Positions 19,584 to 28,482 are shown, counted from the first letter of the stretch. The stretch: 64,000 nt of DNA from CAZJLN01 sp964540765 (GCA_964540765.1 CAZINW010000002.1:1-64000), one strand, 5' to 3'. The notes: generated by a model not told the origin, from the sequence alone. Program-made: numbers and translations.

Positions 19584-19805
19584 TTATCCACCCATTACTG
19601 CCAAATAAAGATATATTTCATCGTTGTTAAGGATTAAATCGTTCTCATCCAACTTTCGGTGATCCCGTACGACGATTAAGTTTTTTTCCAACTCTTGAGG
19701 CATTTGGAGAAGTCTGGGTAAATTGGCAACACTTATCTGAGTTTGAAGGATGACTTCCTGGCTAAATTGTTGCATAACACCTTTACCGATAAATTTTGTC
19801 ATCAT
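19584..19805 (-). CDS. MoaD/ThiS-like sulfur carrier
   Basis: A 73-residue protein ending in Met-Gly-Gly, the diglycine tail that MoaD and ThiS carriers need for adenylation and thiocarboxylation. The rest fits the small ubiquitin-like fold (VILQTQISVANLP, then LNNDEIYLYLAVMGG). It is the first gene of the operon containing the AOR-type enzyme, and dedicated MoaD-like genes beside AOR genes are a known arrangement for pterin cofactor synthesis. A direct role as a sulfur donor is the alternative. Confidence 0.8.
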   Translation of the reverse strand: MMTKFIGKGVMQQFSQEVILQTQISVANLPRLLQMPQELEKNLIVVRDHRKLDENDLILNNDEIYLYLAVMGG

Positions 19806-19854
19806 TTCTTCCGATTATCTCTTCTTACATTGAACAACTGCTTAATAACATACC

Positions 19855-19879
19855 GATGTATCAGTAGTATATCATACAT
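19855..19879. promoter_or_regulatory. Operator-like repeat before the catabolic operon
   Basis: Read on the minus strand this stretch has two TGATA units, TGATATAC and CTGATACATCGG. The second matches the gntR operator (CTGATACACCG) almost exactly. ATGTAT and ATACAT also form an inverted pair 12 bases apart. It lies 50-75 bases before the MoaD-like gene, so it is a candidate GntR binding site. Confidence 0.5.
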
Positions 19880-19890
19880 GTAAAAAAAAT

Positions 19891-19909
19891 AAAAGCCCCC
19901 ATTAGCTTT
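19891..19909 (-). terminator. Likely terminator after gntR
   Basis: On the minus strand a short AAAGC/GCTTT stem overlaps the gntR stop codon and is followed by a long T-run (plus-strand A-run 19882-19889). The stem is weak but the T-run is good. Confidence 0.5.
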
Positions 19910-20552
19910 CATTGATCACATTAATATAACCTTCTACCATGCGCGACTTTGCCTTAAGTGTATGATTGTTAAGGCAACTTATTGCTTTTTCTTTATCGCC
20001 TGATTCCAAGCATGCACAATATTCAGAATGCTCCAAAACCGCATCATGGCTGTGCATATTTGCTATCTCTTTGGAACAGATCATATATTGCTCACGGATA
20101 TCTCTATAAAAATTAAGTAAATGTCTATTTCCATAAATATTGAAAAGAACCTCATGGAAATTGATGTCCAATTGCTGATATTCAGAAATATTTCCTCGAG
20201 TAAGCGCATCAACTTGCTCGGCATTAATTTGCTTCATTTGTTCAATATGTTCTTTTGTAATGCGATCAAACACTTTATCCAGAATGAAAGCTTCCATACA
20301 TTCACGCACTTGAAATATTTGAATAAGATCAGATATATCTAATGTTGCGACAAAAAAACCAATATTGGGTACCAGCTTGAGTGAGCCCTCTTTTTGTAAC
20401 CGAAGAAATGCTTCCCGCACAGGTGTATAACTCATTCCGACTTCGCGTGAAAACTGCCTGGCACTGATGTAGCTTCCTCCACTTAGGGTCATGATTTTTT
20501 TCTTCAGCGATTTATAGGCTACATCACTTAACTTTTTAGTTTTATCTCTCAT
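19902..20552 (-). CDS. GntR-family regulator with FCD domain
   Basis: A 216-residue transcription factor. The N-terminal winged helix (about 1-70) shows the GntR pattern SYISARQFSREVGMSYTPVREAFLRL. The C-terminal helical FCD domain (about 80-210) carries the histidines expected of the metal/ligand site (NINFHEVLFN-type segment, then ALEHSEYCACLE and NNHTLKAK). GGAG before the ATG at 20552 excludes the upstream GTG at 20561. Family members bind carboxylates or sugar acids and usually repress. Sites in its own promoter and before the catabolic operon suggest autoregulation and local control. Confidence 0.92.
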   Translation of the reverse strand: MRDKTKKLSDVAYKSLKKKIMTLSGGSYISARQFSREVGMSYTPVREAFLRLQKEGSLKLVPNIGFFVATLDISDLIQIFQVRECMEAFILDKVFDRITKEHIEQMKQINAEQVDALTRGNISEYQQLDINFHEVLFNIYGNRHLLNFYRDIREQYMICSKEIANMHSHDAVLEHSEYCACLESGDKEKAISCLNNHTLKAKSRMVEGYINVINES

Positions 20553-20578
20553 TAAAAACACTCCATCAATATTCCATC

Positions 20579-20597
20579 GGTGTATCAGTTGAACACC
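20579..20597. promoter_or_regulatory. GntR operator-like palindrome at the gntR start site
   Basis: Arms GGTGT and ACACC flank ATCAGTTGA, a near-palindrome of 19 bases. It begins just after the expected transcription start of gntR, where a bound repressor would block transcription. The CTGATACA half (minus strand) recurs before the MoaD-led operon. Confidence 0.6.
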
Positions 20598-20605
20598 TGT
20601 TTCTA

Positions 20606-20633
20606 ATTATAAATCAACAATAATGTATGTCAA
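20606..20633 (-). promoter_or_regulatory. Promoter of gntR
   Basis: On the minus strand a perfect TTGACA (20633-20628) and a perfect TATAAT (20611-20606) are separated by 16 bases. The start site would fall near 20599, directly beside the palindromic operator. Confidence 0.8.
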
Positions 20634-20922
20634 CGTTCAGAAAATTCGGATCCTTTGCATTAATAATTTATTACCATGGGAAAGCATAATAATCAAACTA
20701 ACGCGATGGCACGCACAGGCGATGCTGAACCTCCATTTATATTTAAAGGTAATGCGATCAAATAGCAATTAAGATCAATTAATTCCAAGTTGTTAAGATT
20801 TTCCAGTACTGGTATTTGATGTGCAAGAAATTTTTTATGGGCAGGAAATTTTCACTTAATGACTTGCTTTGTTTTTCGATCATTTGCTTTTCCAAAAATT
20901 CTATTTTCTCCAGCTATTAAAA
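20634..20922. other. Gap between gntR and the esterase, no gene seen
   Basis: AT-rich stretch with no gene I can support. A 29-codon plus-strand ORF at 20676-20765 lacks a ribosome-binding site and is rejected. Confidence 0.4.
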
Positions 20923-22431
20923 CTATCCCCTCACCGCAAAATCTTTCATAAATTTCACATTGGGCTTCTCCGGCATTGAAACCATATGAAGATCATAGTT
21001 GATATCCATTGCTTGTGGTTCTTCGATAGTATAGGGGTTCCACTTTGGCAGCCCTTCGCTATTGGGATTTCCTGTTTTCAAGAAATTTGCCCAATAATCT
21101 GCCAGGGTATTGGAAAGGTCAAAATCCCTTCCAGAATAGGGAAGATTGGAGCGTGTATAGGTCTGGAAGACATAGTGGTGTTCCGCTGAGTGAAATGCTA
21201 CTTCATTTCCAGGTGGCACTTGGGTGAAAAAGTACATATAAGCTGGCTTCCTACCAAGTTTGTTTTGCATCTCACACCAGCTTAATGCCCCTGCCAGCAT
21301 CTCATCCGACATCCTGTGTTGATGGATTTCATTGTTGTAATATGCGGTATCTTCCGGCTTGACAATCTCCAGGAATTGCTTTGCAGCTTCGCCATAAAGA
21401 TGATATGCCTCTGCTTTGATCCAGTTTGCACTTGGTATAGATCCCATGGCGCCAAACTCATCCTTTGTGCAGCCAAGCATATAATCGATATCATGCTGCC
21501 CGCCATGACGGCAAATCTCAACTTCACTCCCCTGCAGTAGGTATCCGTCGACTGTTGCAGCGTTATTGAAATAGTGAACTTCCTTATCAAACCTGCACAT
21601 GCCAGCCAATATCTTTTCTGCAGCCAGGCTGCGGGCTTCCCCCACTGTTTTTACATTAAGAAAATCAAATAATTCCTTTCCTTGCTTTTCTGAATCTGCG
21701 AGTGACCAATCAACAAGCATAGTGGGATACATCATTCCACCACCACTTTGGATGATGGCTCGCTTGAAGTCGCCTTTGGTCAGCGGCGTGACGCTCATAT
21801 AACGCACACTCATTCCACCTGCTGATTGACCAAATATGCCGATATTGTCTGGATCACCTCCAAATGCTGCAATGTTCTCCTTTACCCACTTGATTGCCGC
21901 CACCTGATCTAACAGTGCATAATTTCCAGAACTATGATGTGGATCCTCTGCAGTCAGTTCTGGATGCGCCAGAAATCCGAACACATTCAAACGGTAGGCT
22001 ATGGTTACAAACACCATCCCTCGCTTGGCAAAGCCATCCCCGTCATAGGCATTCAAATAGCTGTAACCCGTCCGCATACCACCCCCATGAAAATAGACAG
22101 CTACCGGCAGTCTTTCATCTTCTGATTTCGCAGGCGTCCACACGTTGAGATAAAGGCAGTCTTCATTCATGGGAAACTCGAGTACATAAAACTCCTCTTT
22201 TGCAAAAACATTACCACCCTCAGATGCAAACCGCTCCTGCATGGCAATATCTGCAAATTTATAAGCTGTGAGCACGCCTTCCCACGGTTTTACGGGCTGT
22301 GGGGCTTTCCAGCGCAAATCTCCTACCGGAGGAGCCGCAAAGGGAATGCCTTTAAATACACTGATCCGCTGGTTGCCGGAGGGTAATCCTTCCACCCAAC
22401 CGCTTGTTGTTTTTGCATGAAGTAATGCCAT
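20923..22431 (-). CDS. Type B carboxylesterase
   Basis: A 502-residue alpha/beta hydrolase of the carboxylesterase/p-nitrobenzyl esterase family. The opening FKGIPFAAPPVGDLRWK, the block NEDCLYLNVWTP and the oxyanion-hole YFHGGGM are typical. The nucleophile serine is in GIFGQSAGG (about residue 200), the acidic residue probably in CTKDEFGAMG, and the histidine in FHSAEHHYVF. There is no signal peptide, so it would be cytoplasmic and act on an imported ester. It has an AGGAGG site and sits between gntR and an ABC importer, so removal of an ester group from the imported compound is plausible. Confidence 0.9.
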   Translation of the reverse strand: MALLHAKTTSGWVEGLPSGNQRISVFKGIPFAAPPVGDLRWKAPQPVKPWEGVLTAYKFADIAMQERFASEGGNVFAKEEFYVLEFPMNEDCLYLNVWTPAKSEDERLPVAVYFHGGGMRTGYSYLNAYDGDGFAKRGMVFVTIAYRLNVFGFLAHPELTAEDPHHSSGNYALLDQVAAIKWVKENIAAFGGDPDNIGIFGQSAGGMSVRYMSVTPLTKGDFKRAIIQSGGGMMYPTMLVDWSLADSEKQGKELFDFLNVKTVGEARSLAAEKILAGMCRFDKEVHYFNNAATVDGYLLQGSEVEICRHGGQHDIDYMLGCTKDEFGAMGSIPSANWIKAEAYHLYGEAAKQFLEIVKPEDTAYYNNEIHQHRMSDEMLAGALSWCEMQNKLGRKPAYMYFFTQVPPGNEVAFHSAEHHYVFQTYTRSNLPYSGRDFDLSNTLADYWANFLKTGNPNSEGLPKWNPYTIEEPQAMDINYDLHMVSMPEKPNVKFMKDFAVRG

Positions 22432-22559
22432 GATTCCTCCTATTATATTTTAGATTGCAATTTATTTCTTAATGCCAAATTCTCTTCTTAATGAAATATA
22501 GATATCTTTACTAAAAAATAAATAAAGCCTAATAATTACAAAGAATTTTTATCCAAAAA

Positions 22560-22596
22560 CCCGTCCATCAGCTAGAATCTCTGGCTGATGGACGGG
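22560..22596 (-). terminator. Terminator of the dpp-type transporter operon
   Basis: A 13-bp perfect stem (CCCGTCCATCAGC and its complement) with an 11-base loop. On the minus strand it is followed by a T-run (TTTTTGG). It lies about 12 bases after the binding-protein stop codon, separating the importer from the esterase gene. Confidence 0.88.
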
Positions 22597-22607
22597 TATT
22601 AATTAAG

Positions 22608-24242
22608 TTATTTGAAGTAGAGATTTTGGCAGTAAATTATCGTAGTACTCAACATACCTTCAGGAACACCTTGCAACTGTGTATTGTAGCCATGCAGCAC
22701 CTCGGATTGAACAACCGGGTAAAGGACCACATGTTCATTCACATAAACTTGAATCTGATTATTCAGATCTTGAGCTTTTGCTAAATCAACTGTGCCAAGA
22801 AGTTCATTGATCATAGCCAACAGATCTGCTCCGGCTGGTGTATCTGGAAATGTTACATATTTCACAGCATTGGTCAGGCGAGCGGCCTGAGCGGTTGCCG
22901 ATGGTTGGCATTGGGCAAGCGGGTAGATATCCCAATCATTAGTCACGTCCTGTGCGTAACCGTACGCTGTCGTGAAGTCATACTGCTGGATGGTGGCATC
23001 CAAGCCAATCTGTGCCAGCTGGTTCTTGATGATTTCGGTCGTCGCGATCCGGTAGGCACGGTCATCAACGATAATTTTAATCTGGGTGCCTTCCGCAACA
23101 CCGGAAGCTTTAAAGTACTCTTTGGCTTTCTCGATGTCCTGCGGCCATGGTTCGCTCGTAAGTGCTGTATTAAAGCCAGGGGCTGCAAGGCTGACATAAC
23201 TGTTCGCAACCCAACCGCCGCCATCATAAGCACCTTTAAGGATATCCGCTGCGCTGATGGCGCTGACAGCTGCTTTTCTCAGGTCTTCGTTTGCGAATAT
23301 ATGACCTTCTGAAGCGTTAAAGTGAATGTTGTGGACACAAGCGCCGGCATTTTGATAGACAGCGACGTCGGGATTTCCTTCAAAACCCGCAACATCTGTT
23401 TTGCCCAAATCATAAGCAAAGTCGATTCCGCCGGTTTGCAGTTCGATTGACCGCTGCGTAACTTCAGGAATACTGCGGAAAATTACGGTCTTGATGATGG
23501 GTTTTTCACCCCAGTAACCGTCGAATCTCTCCAGGGTGACGCTGTCTCCGGTGACCCATTCTACAAACTTGTAAGGACCTGTGCCAACAGCGATATTCGT
23601 TAGTGCCGCTGGGTCAGCATTAAGAGTAGTATCATTTACGATAGGCATAAAACTGGCAAGGCTTTCCATCGCCATAGCATCGGGTGAGGATAATACAAAT
23701 TCGACTGTATAATCATCGATTGCCTTCGTATTGGTAAGGTCAAATTTTGTAAAGTAGCTAGACCAATTTTGGTTGTTAAATGCCCAATTTAATGTGAATA
23801 GGACATCCTCTGCGGTGAAGTCATCGCTGTTATGAAACTTGACACCTTGTCGGAGATTCACTGTTAAATGGGTATCATCCGTCCACTCCCAGCTTGTAGC
23901 CAGCAAAGGCGAAAACGAACCGTCCATGTTCTCACGGAATAGAGTCTCATAGATTTGACCCGTAACACGAGCTCGCTGCATAGCAGAAACTCCATAGGGA
24001 TCCATGTTTCCCACATCATTAATGTTTCCGATGATCAGGGTATCTTTTGTCGTAGTTCTTGTTTCAGCCGGTTCTTCCGTAGCTGGCTCTTCCGCGGTTG
24101 GTTCTTCTCCAACAGGTTCTTCCACAGCTGTTTTTTCCTCCGTTGGCTCCTCAGTAGTCACTACTGCTGGCTTACAGGCGGACAGGGTTAGTGTCACGAC
24201 CATCAATGCGGCCAGTGCAAAATACAGAATTCTTTTAGACAT
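22608..24242 (-). CDS. ABC transporter substrate-binding lipoprotein, family 5
   Basis: A 544-residue extracytoplasmic binding protein of the DppA/OppA family. The signal peptide ends in a lipobox (LTLSAC, cysteine at about 23). It is followed by an acidic Thr/Glu/Pro linker (about 28-65) that probably holds the domain off the membrane. The mature part begins DTLIIGNINDVGNMDPYG and has the family blocks TVNLRQGVKFHN and AVGTGPYKFVEW. Family 5 proteins carry peptides but also oligosaccharides and other solutes. It is the last gene of the importer operon, followed by a strong terminator. Confidence 0.93.
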   Translation of the reverse strand: MSKRILYFALAALMVVTLTLSACKPAVVTTEEPTEEKTAVEEPVGEEPTAEEPATEEPAETRTTTKDTLIIGNINDVGNMDPYGVSAMQRARVTGQIYETLFRENMDGSFSPLLATSWEWTDDTHLTVNLRQGVKFHNSDDFTAEDVLFTLNWAFNNQNWSSYFTKFDLTNTKAIDDYTVEFVLSSPDAMAMESLASFMPIVNDTTLNADPAALTNIAVGTGPYKFVEWVTGDSVTLERFDGYWGEKPIIKTVIFRSIPEVTQRSIELQTGGIDFAYDLGKTDVAGFEGNPDVAVYQNAGACVHNIHFNASEGHIFANEDLRKAAVSAISAADILKGAYDGGGWVANSYVSLAAPGFNTALTSEPWPQDIEKAKEYFKASGVAEGTQIKIIVDDRAYRIATTEIIKNQLAQIGLDATIQQYDFTTAYGYAQDVTNDWDIYPLAQCQPSATAQAARLTNAVKYVTFPDTPAGADLLAMINELLGTVDLAKAQDLNNQIQVYVNEHVVLYPVVQSEVLHGYNTQLQGVPEGMLSTTIIYCQNLYFK

Positions 24243-24256
24243 TTTTCCTTTCTCCT

Positions 24257-25216
24257 TCAGTATTTTAAATTTTTCTCAGCCCAACGGCATGCAACAAAGT
24301 GCCCCTGGGTAACTTCAACAAGTTTTTGTGGCTGTTGGCATTCCTCGGATGCATAAAGGCAGCGGGGTGCAAAGCGACAGCCAGGTTTTGGATTGATCGG
24401 CGAAGCCAGTTCGCCCTGGAGGATAACATGTTCTGTTTTGTCGTTGATATCCGGGCTGGGGATTGCAGACAGCAGAGCCTGTGTGTAGGGATGGAGCGTA
24501 TTAATGAACAGTTCGTCAGCAGCGCATTTTTCGACGACTTGACCCAGGTACATTGCACAGATTTCGTCCGAAATATATCGGACAACCGAAAGATCATGCG
24601 TAATGAACATATAGGTCAGCCCCCGGTTGTCCTGCAGATCCAGCAGCAGATTGATCACCTGTGCTTGAATTGAAACATCCAAGGCAGATACGGGTTCATC
24701 ACAGACAATAAATTTTGGATCCAGCGACAATGCACGTGCCACCCCTATGCGCTGCCTGCGCCCGCCATCGAGCTCATGTGGATAGGCATTAATTAAACGC
24801 TGCGCCAAACCAACATCATCCATCAAACGGTGCACTTCCTTTGTTAGTTCTTCTCTGTGCAATTTCTTGACAAGCATGAGCGGTTCGCTAATGGTCTCAC
24901 TGATCGTCATACGTGGATTAAGCGACGAAAAAGGATCCTGGAAGATGATTTGCATCTGAGGTTGTAATTCCTTGAGACGTTTTTTGCTGACATGAGTAAC
25001 GTCTTGTCCCTCAAAAAAGATCTGACCGTCTGTGCTATCTTGTAGGTGTAAGATTGTCCGTCCGAGAGTCGATTTTCCGCAGCCAGATTCACCAACGACC
25101 CCAAGCGTCTTGCCACGGTCAATTGAAAAATTGACATCGTCAACAGCATGCAGCATACCATATGGGGTTTCAAAATACTTCTTTAAATCTTTTACTTCAA
25201 GAATCGGTGTGCTCAT
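24257..25216 (-). CDS. Oligopeptide-type ABC ATPase, DppF/OppF-like
   Basis: A 319-residue ATPase with Walker A GESGCGKSTLGR (about 40-50), Q-loop IIFQDPFSSLNPR and Walker B FIVCDEPVSALD. The signature reads LDGGRRQR instead of LSGGQ, a variant I recall from other OppF-like proteins. The C-terminal oligopeptide-transporter extension has cysteines in CRFAPRCLYASEEC, which commonly bind an iron-sulfur cluster in this family. The start overlaps the upstream ATPase stop by four bases. It works with the neighbouring ATPase and two permeases. Confidence 0.93.
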   Translation of the reverse strand: MSTPILEVKDLKKYFETPYGMLHAVDDVNFSIDRGKTLGVVGESGCGKSTLGRTILHLQDSTDGQIFFEGQDVTHVSKKRLKELQPQMQIIFQDPFSSLNPRMTISETISEPLMLVKKLHREELTKEVHRLMDDVGLAQRLINAYPHELDGGRRQRIGVARALSLDPKFIVCDEPVSALDVSIQAQVINLLLDLQDNRGLTYMFITHDLSVVRYISDEICAMYLGQVVEKCAADELFINTLHPYTQALLSAIPSPDINDKTEHVILQGELASPINPKPGCRFAPRCLYASEECQQPQKLVEVTQGHFVACRWAEKNLKY

Positions 25217-26205
25217 GCGTCTTCCCCTTTCTTATTGATTGGATTGATGCAACGAACCAAATGCCCAGGAGTAATTTCTGTAGATTCAATCTTATGCATG
25301 GAACATTCCGGTACAGCTTTGTGGCATCTTGGATGGAACGGGCAGCCTGTTGGCAGGTTCATCGGGTCAGGCATCAAACCGGGAATGGGTTTAAGTCGAT
25401 TTGATTCCTTGTTAATGCTTGGTAGCGAATCAAACAATCCCTGCGTGTAAGGATGTGCTGTCTCGGCATACACCTGGTATTTTGTTCCATACTCAAAGAT
25501 GTTACCGGCATAAATAATTGCCACTTTATCACAGCTTTTAGCAACCACACCAAGGTCATGCGAGATCATGATCATGGCAGTGTTCAGCTCCTCTTTAAGC
25601 TTTAACATCAGGTCCAGTACCTGTGCCTGGATGGTTACGTCCAGTGCGGTGGTCGGTTCATCAGCAAGTAATAAAAGCGGATTGCATGCCAACGCAATGG
25701 CGATGACCACACGCTGCTTCATACCCCCGGAAAATTGATGTGGATAATCAGTGAAACGCTCGCGGCTTATCCCCACCATCTCCAGCATTTCCATGGCTTT
25801 CAGTTCTGCATCTCCCCGCTTAAGTTTTTGATGCAAAATTATGCCTTCAGAGATCTGTTGCCCAATTGTAAAAACAGGATTAAGGGCAGTCATCGGGTCC
25901 TGGAAAATCATTGAAATCTTATTGCCTCGCATATTGCGCATTTCATGCTCGCTCAAATTGACAATATCCTGTCCTTTAAACCGGATCTCACCGGAAACAA
26001 TTTTTGCGGGTGGGGTGGGCAGGATGCGGAGAATACTCATAGCAATCGTAGTCTTGCCTGCGCCTGTTTCACCGACCAGACCAAGTGTTTCACCAGGGTT
26101 CAGATCCAATGAGATGCCGTTGACAGCATGAACGACACCGTTATCAGTCCTGTATTCAACTATAAGATCTTTGATGGATAATGGTTTTTGTTCATTCATC
26201 ATCAT
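25213..26205 (-). CDS. Oligopeptide-type ABC ATPase, DppD/OppD-like
   Basis: A roughly 330-residue ATPase. Walker A is GETGAGKTTIAMS, the signature FSGGMKQRV is normal, and Walker B is LLLADEPTTALD. The C-terminal extension has the cysteine pattern CPFHPRCHKAVPEC. Three consecutive ATGs (26205, 26202, 26199) follow GAGG, so the exact start is uncertain. It forms the ATPase pair with the downstream DppF-like protein, with an ATGA overlap between the two. Confidence 0.93.
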   Translation of the reverse strand: MMMNEQKPLSIKDLIVEYRTDNGVVHAVNGISLDLNPGETLGLVGETGAGKTTIAMSILRILPTPPAKIVSGEIRFKGQDIVNLSEHEMRNMRGNKISMIFQDPMTALNPVFTIGQQISEGIILHQKLKRGDAELKAMEMLEMVGISRERFTDYPHQFSGGMKQRVVIAIALACNPLLLLADEPTTALDVTIQAQVLDLMLKLKEELNTAMIMISHDLGVVAKSCDKVAIIYAGNIFEYGTKYQVYAETAHPYTQGLFDSLPSINKESNRLKPIPGLMPDPMNLPTGCPFHPRCHKAVPECSMHKIESTEITPGHLVRCINPINKKGEDA

Positions 26206-26210
26206 CACCT

Positions 26211-27101
26211 CTACCGTGACAATCTCGGGTCGAGTGCATCACGGATACCGTCGCCCAACAGGTTGAAGGAAACGACCGTCAGCATGATTACAAGCCCCGG
26301 AAAAGTCACCAGATGCCAATAATTCTGTATATAGTTTCTTCCGCCTGCAATCATTGCGCCCCATTCAGGTGTAGGTGGCTGTGCGCCGAGACCGATAAAG
26401 CTCAAGCCTGCGGCTGTAATAATTGCCCCTGCAATTCCCAATGTCGCTTGAACCAGTATTGGAGATAGTACATTCGGAAGGATGTGTTTGAAAATAATCC
26501 TTCCATCGCTGGCTGTGATAGCGCGGGCGGCTTCAATATACTCATTTTCACGAATGGAGAGGATTGAGCCTCGTATAAGCCGGGCAAAGCCTGGCGTGCT
26601 GGCAATGCCAATCGCGATCATGGCGTTCGTCATTCCGGGGCCGAGCGCTGCTGCAATTGTGATCGCCAATAGCATGGAAGGGATGGACTGAAATATGTCC
26701 ATGATGCGCATAATGAGGTTGTCAACTTTACCACCGTAATAGCCTGCGACCGAGCCGATGAAGATGCCGGCGGACATGGAAATTGCTACTGAGATCAGAC
26801 CCAACCTCAAGGAGATTCGCGAACCATACACGAGGCGGCTGAAAATATCCCGCCCGAGATTGTCGGTACCCATGAGATGTGCTTTGGATGGGAATTGAAA
26901 TGCAATATCAAGGTTCTGGTCGTCAAAACCGTAGGGCGCAATTACAGGCGCTAATATCGCAATGAAAACCTCGATGATAATGATCACCATGCCTACCATG
27001 GCAAGCTTATTTCTCTTCAGCCTGCGCCAGGCATTCAGCCAGAGGCTTTGTTTTTTGGTTTCCGCTTTTACAGCTGTTTCATTAAAAACCATTTCAGTCA
27101 T
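26211..27101 (-). CDS. ABC permease, DppC/OppC-like
   Basis: A 296-residue inner-membrane permease. The N-terminal cytoplasmic OppC segment (LWLNAWRRLKRNKLAMVG) precedes the first helix, and the family phrase LMGTDNLGRDIFSRLVYGSR follows. The ATPase-contacting EAA loop reads EYIEAARAITASDGRIIFKH. About six membrane segments are expected. Its ATG overlaps the DppB stop by four bases. Confidence 0.94.
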   Translation of the reverse strand: MTEMVFNETAVKAETKKQSLWLNAWRRLKRNKLAMVGMVIIIIEVFIAILAPVIAPYGFDDQNLDIAFQFPSKAHLMGTDNLGRDIFSRLVYGSRISLRLGLISVAISMSAGIFIGSVAGYYGGKVDNLIMRIMDIFQSIPSMLLAITIAAALGPGMTNAMIAIGIASTPGFARLIRGSILSIRENEYIEAARAITASDGRIIFKHILPNVLSPILVQATLGIAGAIITAAGLSFIGLGAQPPTPEWGAMIAGGRNYIQNYWHLVTFPGLVIMLTVVSFNLLGDGIRDALDPRLSR

Positions 27102-28060
27102 GCTGTTTTCCTCCTTGGAACCAATTTTTTACCTTTGAATTGGGACCGTATGCGCGGGTCAACAAAGGCATAAGCCAGGTCGATGATCAGCATAATGATA
27201 CTGGTGAAGAACGCGATAACAATGGCTGTGCTCAAGATTGCCGGGTAATCCAATGCACGTATGGAATTCACAAGGTAGGTACCCATACCTGGAATAGCGA
27301 AAACAATTTCTGTGACCATTGCACCCCCGATCAACATGCTGGTAGACATGCCGATTTGGGTAATGATCGGGATCATTGCGTTTCTCAAGGCATGTTTGGT
27401 GATGACCTTATTTTCCGAAACACCCTTTGCACGAGCTGTTGTAATGTAATCCTGACGGATGACATCCAGCATGCTAGAGCGAGTCATACGGGCGCTCATG
27501 GCGATACTGCAAAGTGCCAGTGCAGTACAAGGGAGAATGTAGTACTTGGGCCCATAAAGACCAGATGCCGGAAGCCATCTTAAATTAAGTGCAAATATGA
27601 TTGAAAACATTAAGCCCACCCAGAAGGACGGCATTGACACCCCAATCAGGGCCAGTATCATCAGAACATTATCAGCAACAGAATACTGCTTGACTGCAGA
27701 AATGATGCCAATTGGGATACCCACCAATTGCGTAAGTGCAACGGCTACAAGGGCCACCGACACAGTTGTTGGAAAACGATCTTTGATTTCTGTGATGATC
27801 GGGCGACCGGTGTTGTACGATGTACCAAAATCCAGCTTGGTGATGACTTTATACATGTATGTTCCATATTGCACCAAGAATGGTTTATCCAGTCCCTGTT
27901 CAATCCTCCATTTATCTTTTTGCTCATCAGTTGCTTCATAGCCTAGTGCGGACTCAGCAGGATCACCCGGCGCAAAATGCATCAGTGTGAAAACAATAAA
28001 CGAGACCCCCAATAGCACAGGAATCATCCACAGTAAACGCTTCAGAATATAGCGTAGCAT
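27098..28060 (-). CDS. ABC permease, DppB/OppB-like
   Basis: A 320-residue inner-membrane permease. It begins MLRYILKRLLWMIPVLLGVS, contains HFAPGDPAE and the periplasmic FLVQYGTYMYKVITKLDFG segment, and has the EAA loop YITTARAKGVSENKVITKHALRN. A strong AGGAGG precedes the ATG at 28060. It is the first certain gene of the importer operon (B-C-D-F-binding protein) and follows a leader of about 440 bases. Confidence 0.94.
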   Translation of the reverse strand: MLRYILKRLLWMIPVLLGVSFIVFTLMHFAPGDPAESALGYEATDEQKDKWRIEQGLDKPFLVQYGTYMYKVITKLDFGTSYNTGRPIITEIKDRFPTTVSVALVAVALTQLVGIPIGIISAVKQYSVADNVLMILALIGVSMPSFWVGLMFSIIFALNLRWLPASGLYGPKYYILPCTALALCSIAMSARMTRSSMLDVIRQDYITTARAKGVSENKVITKHALRNAMIPIITQIGMSTSMLIGGAMVTEIVFAIPGMGTYLVNSIRALDYPAILSTAIVIAFFTSIIMLIIDLAYAFVDPRIRSQFKGKKLVPRRKTA

Positions 28061-28293
28061 TCAAGCTTACCTCCTTTTTTTGATTTGATCGATGAACTTG
28101 CCTGTCTTAGACAGGTCCTCCGATAAAGTGAATTAAGTTCACACAAATAAGCGATTTCAATGTTTGCACCTTCTGGATAAAATATGCTTTTTGGAACTTC
28201 CCTATCAAGGTAAGCGGTAAATCCGGGATATTTCTTGAAGTAAGATTGACCACAATACCTTTTATGATAAAACCATTCTCGTACTTTAGACAC
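28042..28293 (-). pseudogene. Short ORF in the transporter leader, possible gene fragment
   Basis: An 83-codon reading frame starting at a GTG that has AAGGA six bases upstream. It runs past the dppB ribosome-binding site and overlaps the dppB start by 19 bases. Part of the product (KKYPGFTAYLDREVPKSIFY) looks protein-like and distantly recalls the lead-in of AMP-forming acyl-CoA ligases, but I cannot confirm a family. It may be a remnant left at the junction, a translated leader, or chance. Confidence 0.25.
28101..28142. repeat. Two small inverted repeats in the transporter leader
   Basis: CCTGTCTTAGACAGG (28101-28115) and GTGAATTAAGTTCAC (28128-28142) are short inverted repeats in the leader, 40-80 bases before dppB. 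They could fold in the mRNA; no known element is recognised. Confidence 0.3.
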
Positions 28294-28482
28294 TTGTGAT
28301 CCTTCTTTTCATTTATTATTTGTTCGCTTGCCAACACCTATATCAATTATTATTAATAAAAACTATACTTTCTTTGCGTGCGCATAAATGAGATTAAATA
28401 TTAATGAATATTACCTAAGGCTTGATTAAGCGATATATAATTCCTTTGTCAAAAGAGGTGGCAATTCAATTATTTGTGAGTC

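Noticed and set aside
20676..20765. 29-codon plus-strand ORF between gntR and the esterase
   Set aside because: No ribosome-binding site, no hydrophobic or family signal, and in a non-coding AT-rich gap.
24959..25216. Possible degenerate ABC signature as a sign of an inactive ATPase
   Set aside because: LDGGRRQR replaces LSGGQ, but Walker A, Walker B and the Q-loop are intact and I recall the variant in other OppF-like proteins.
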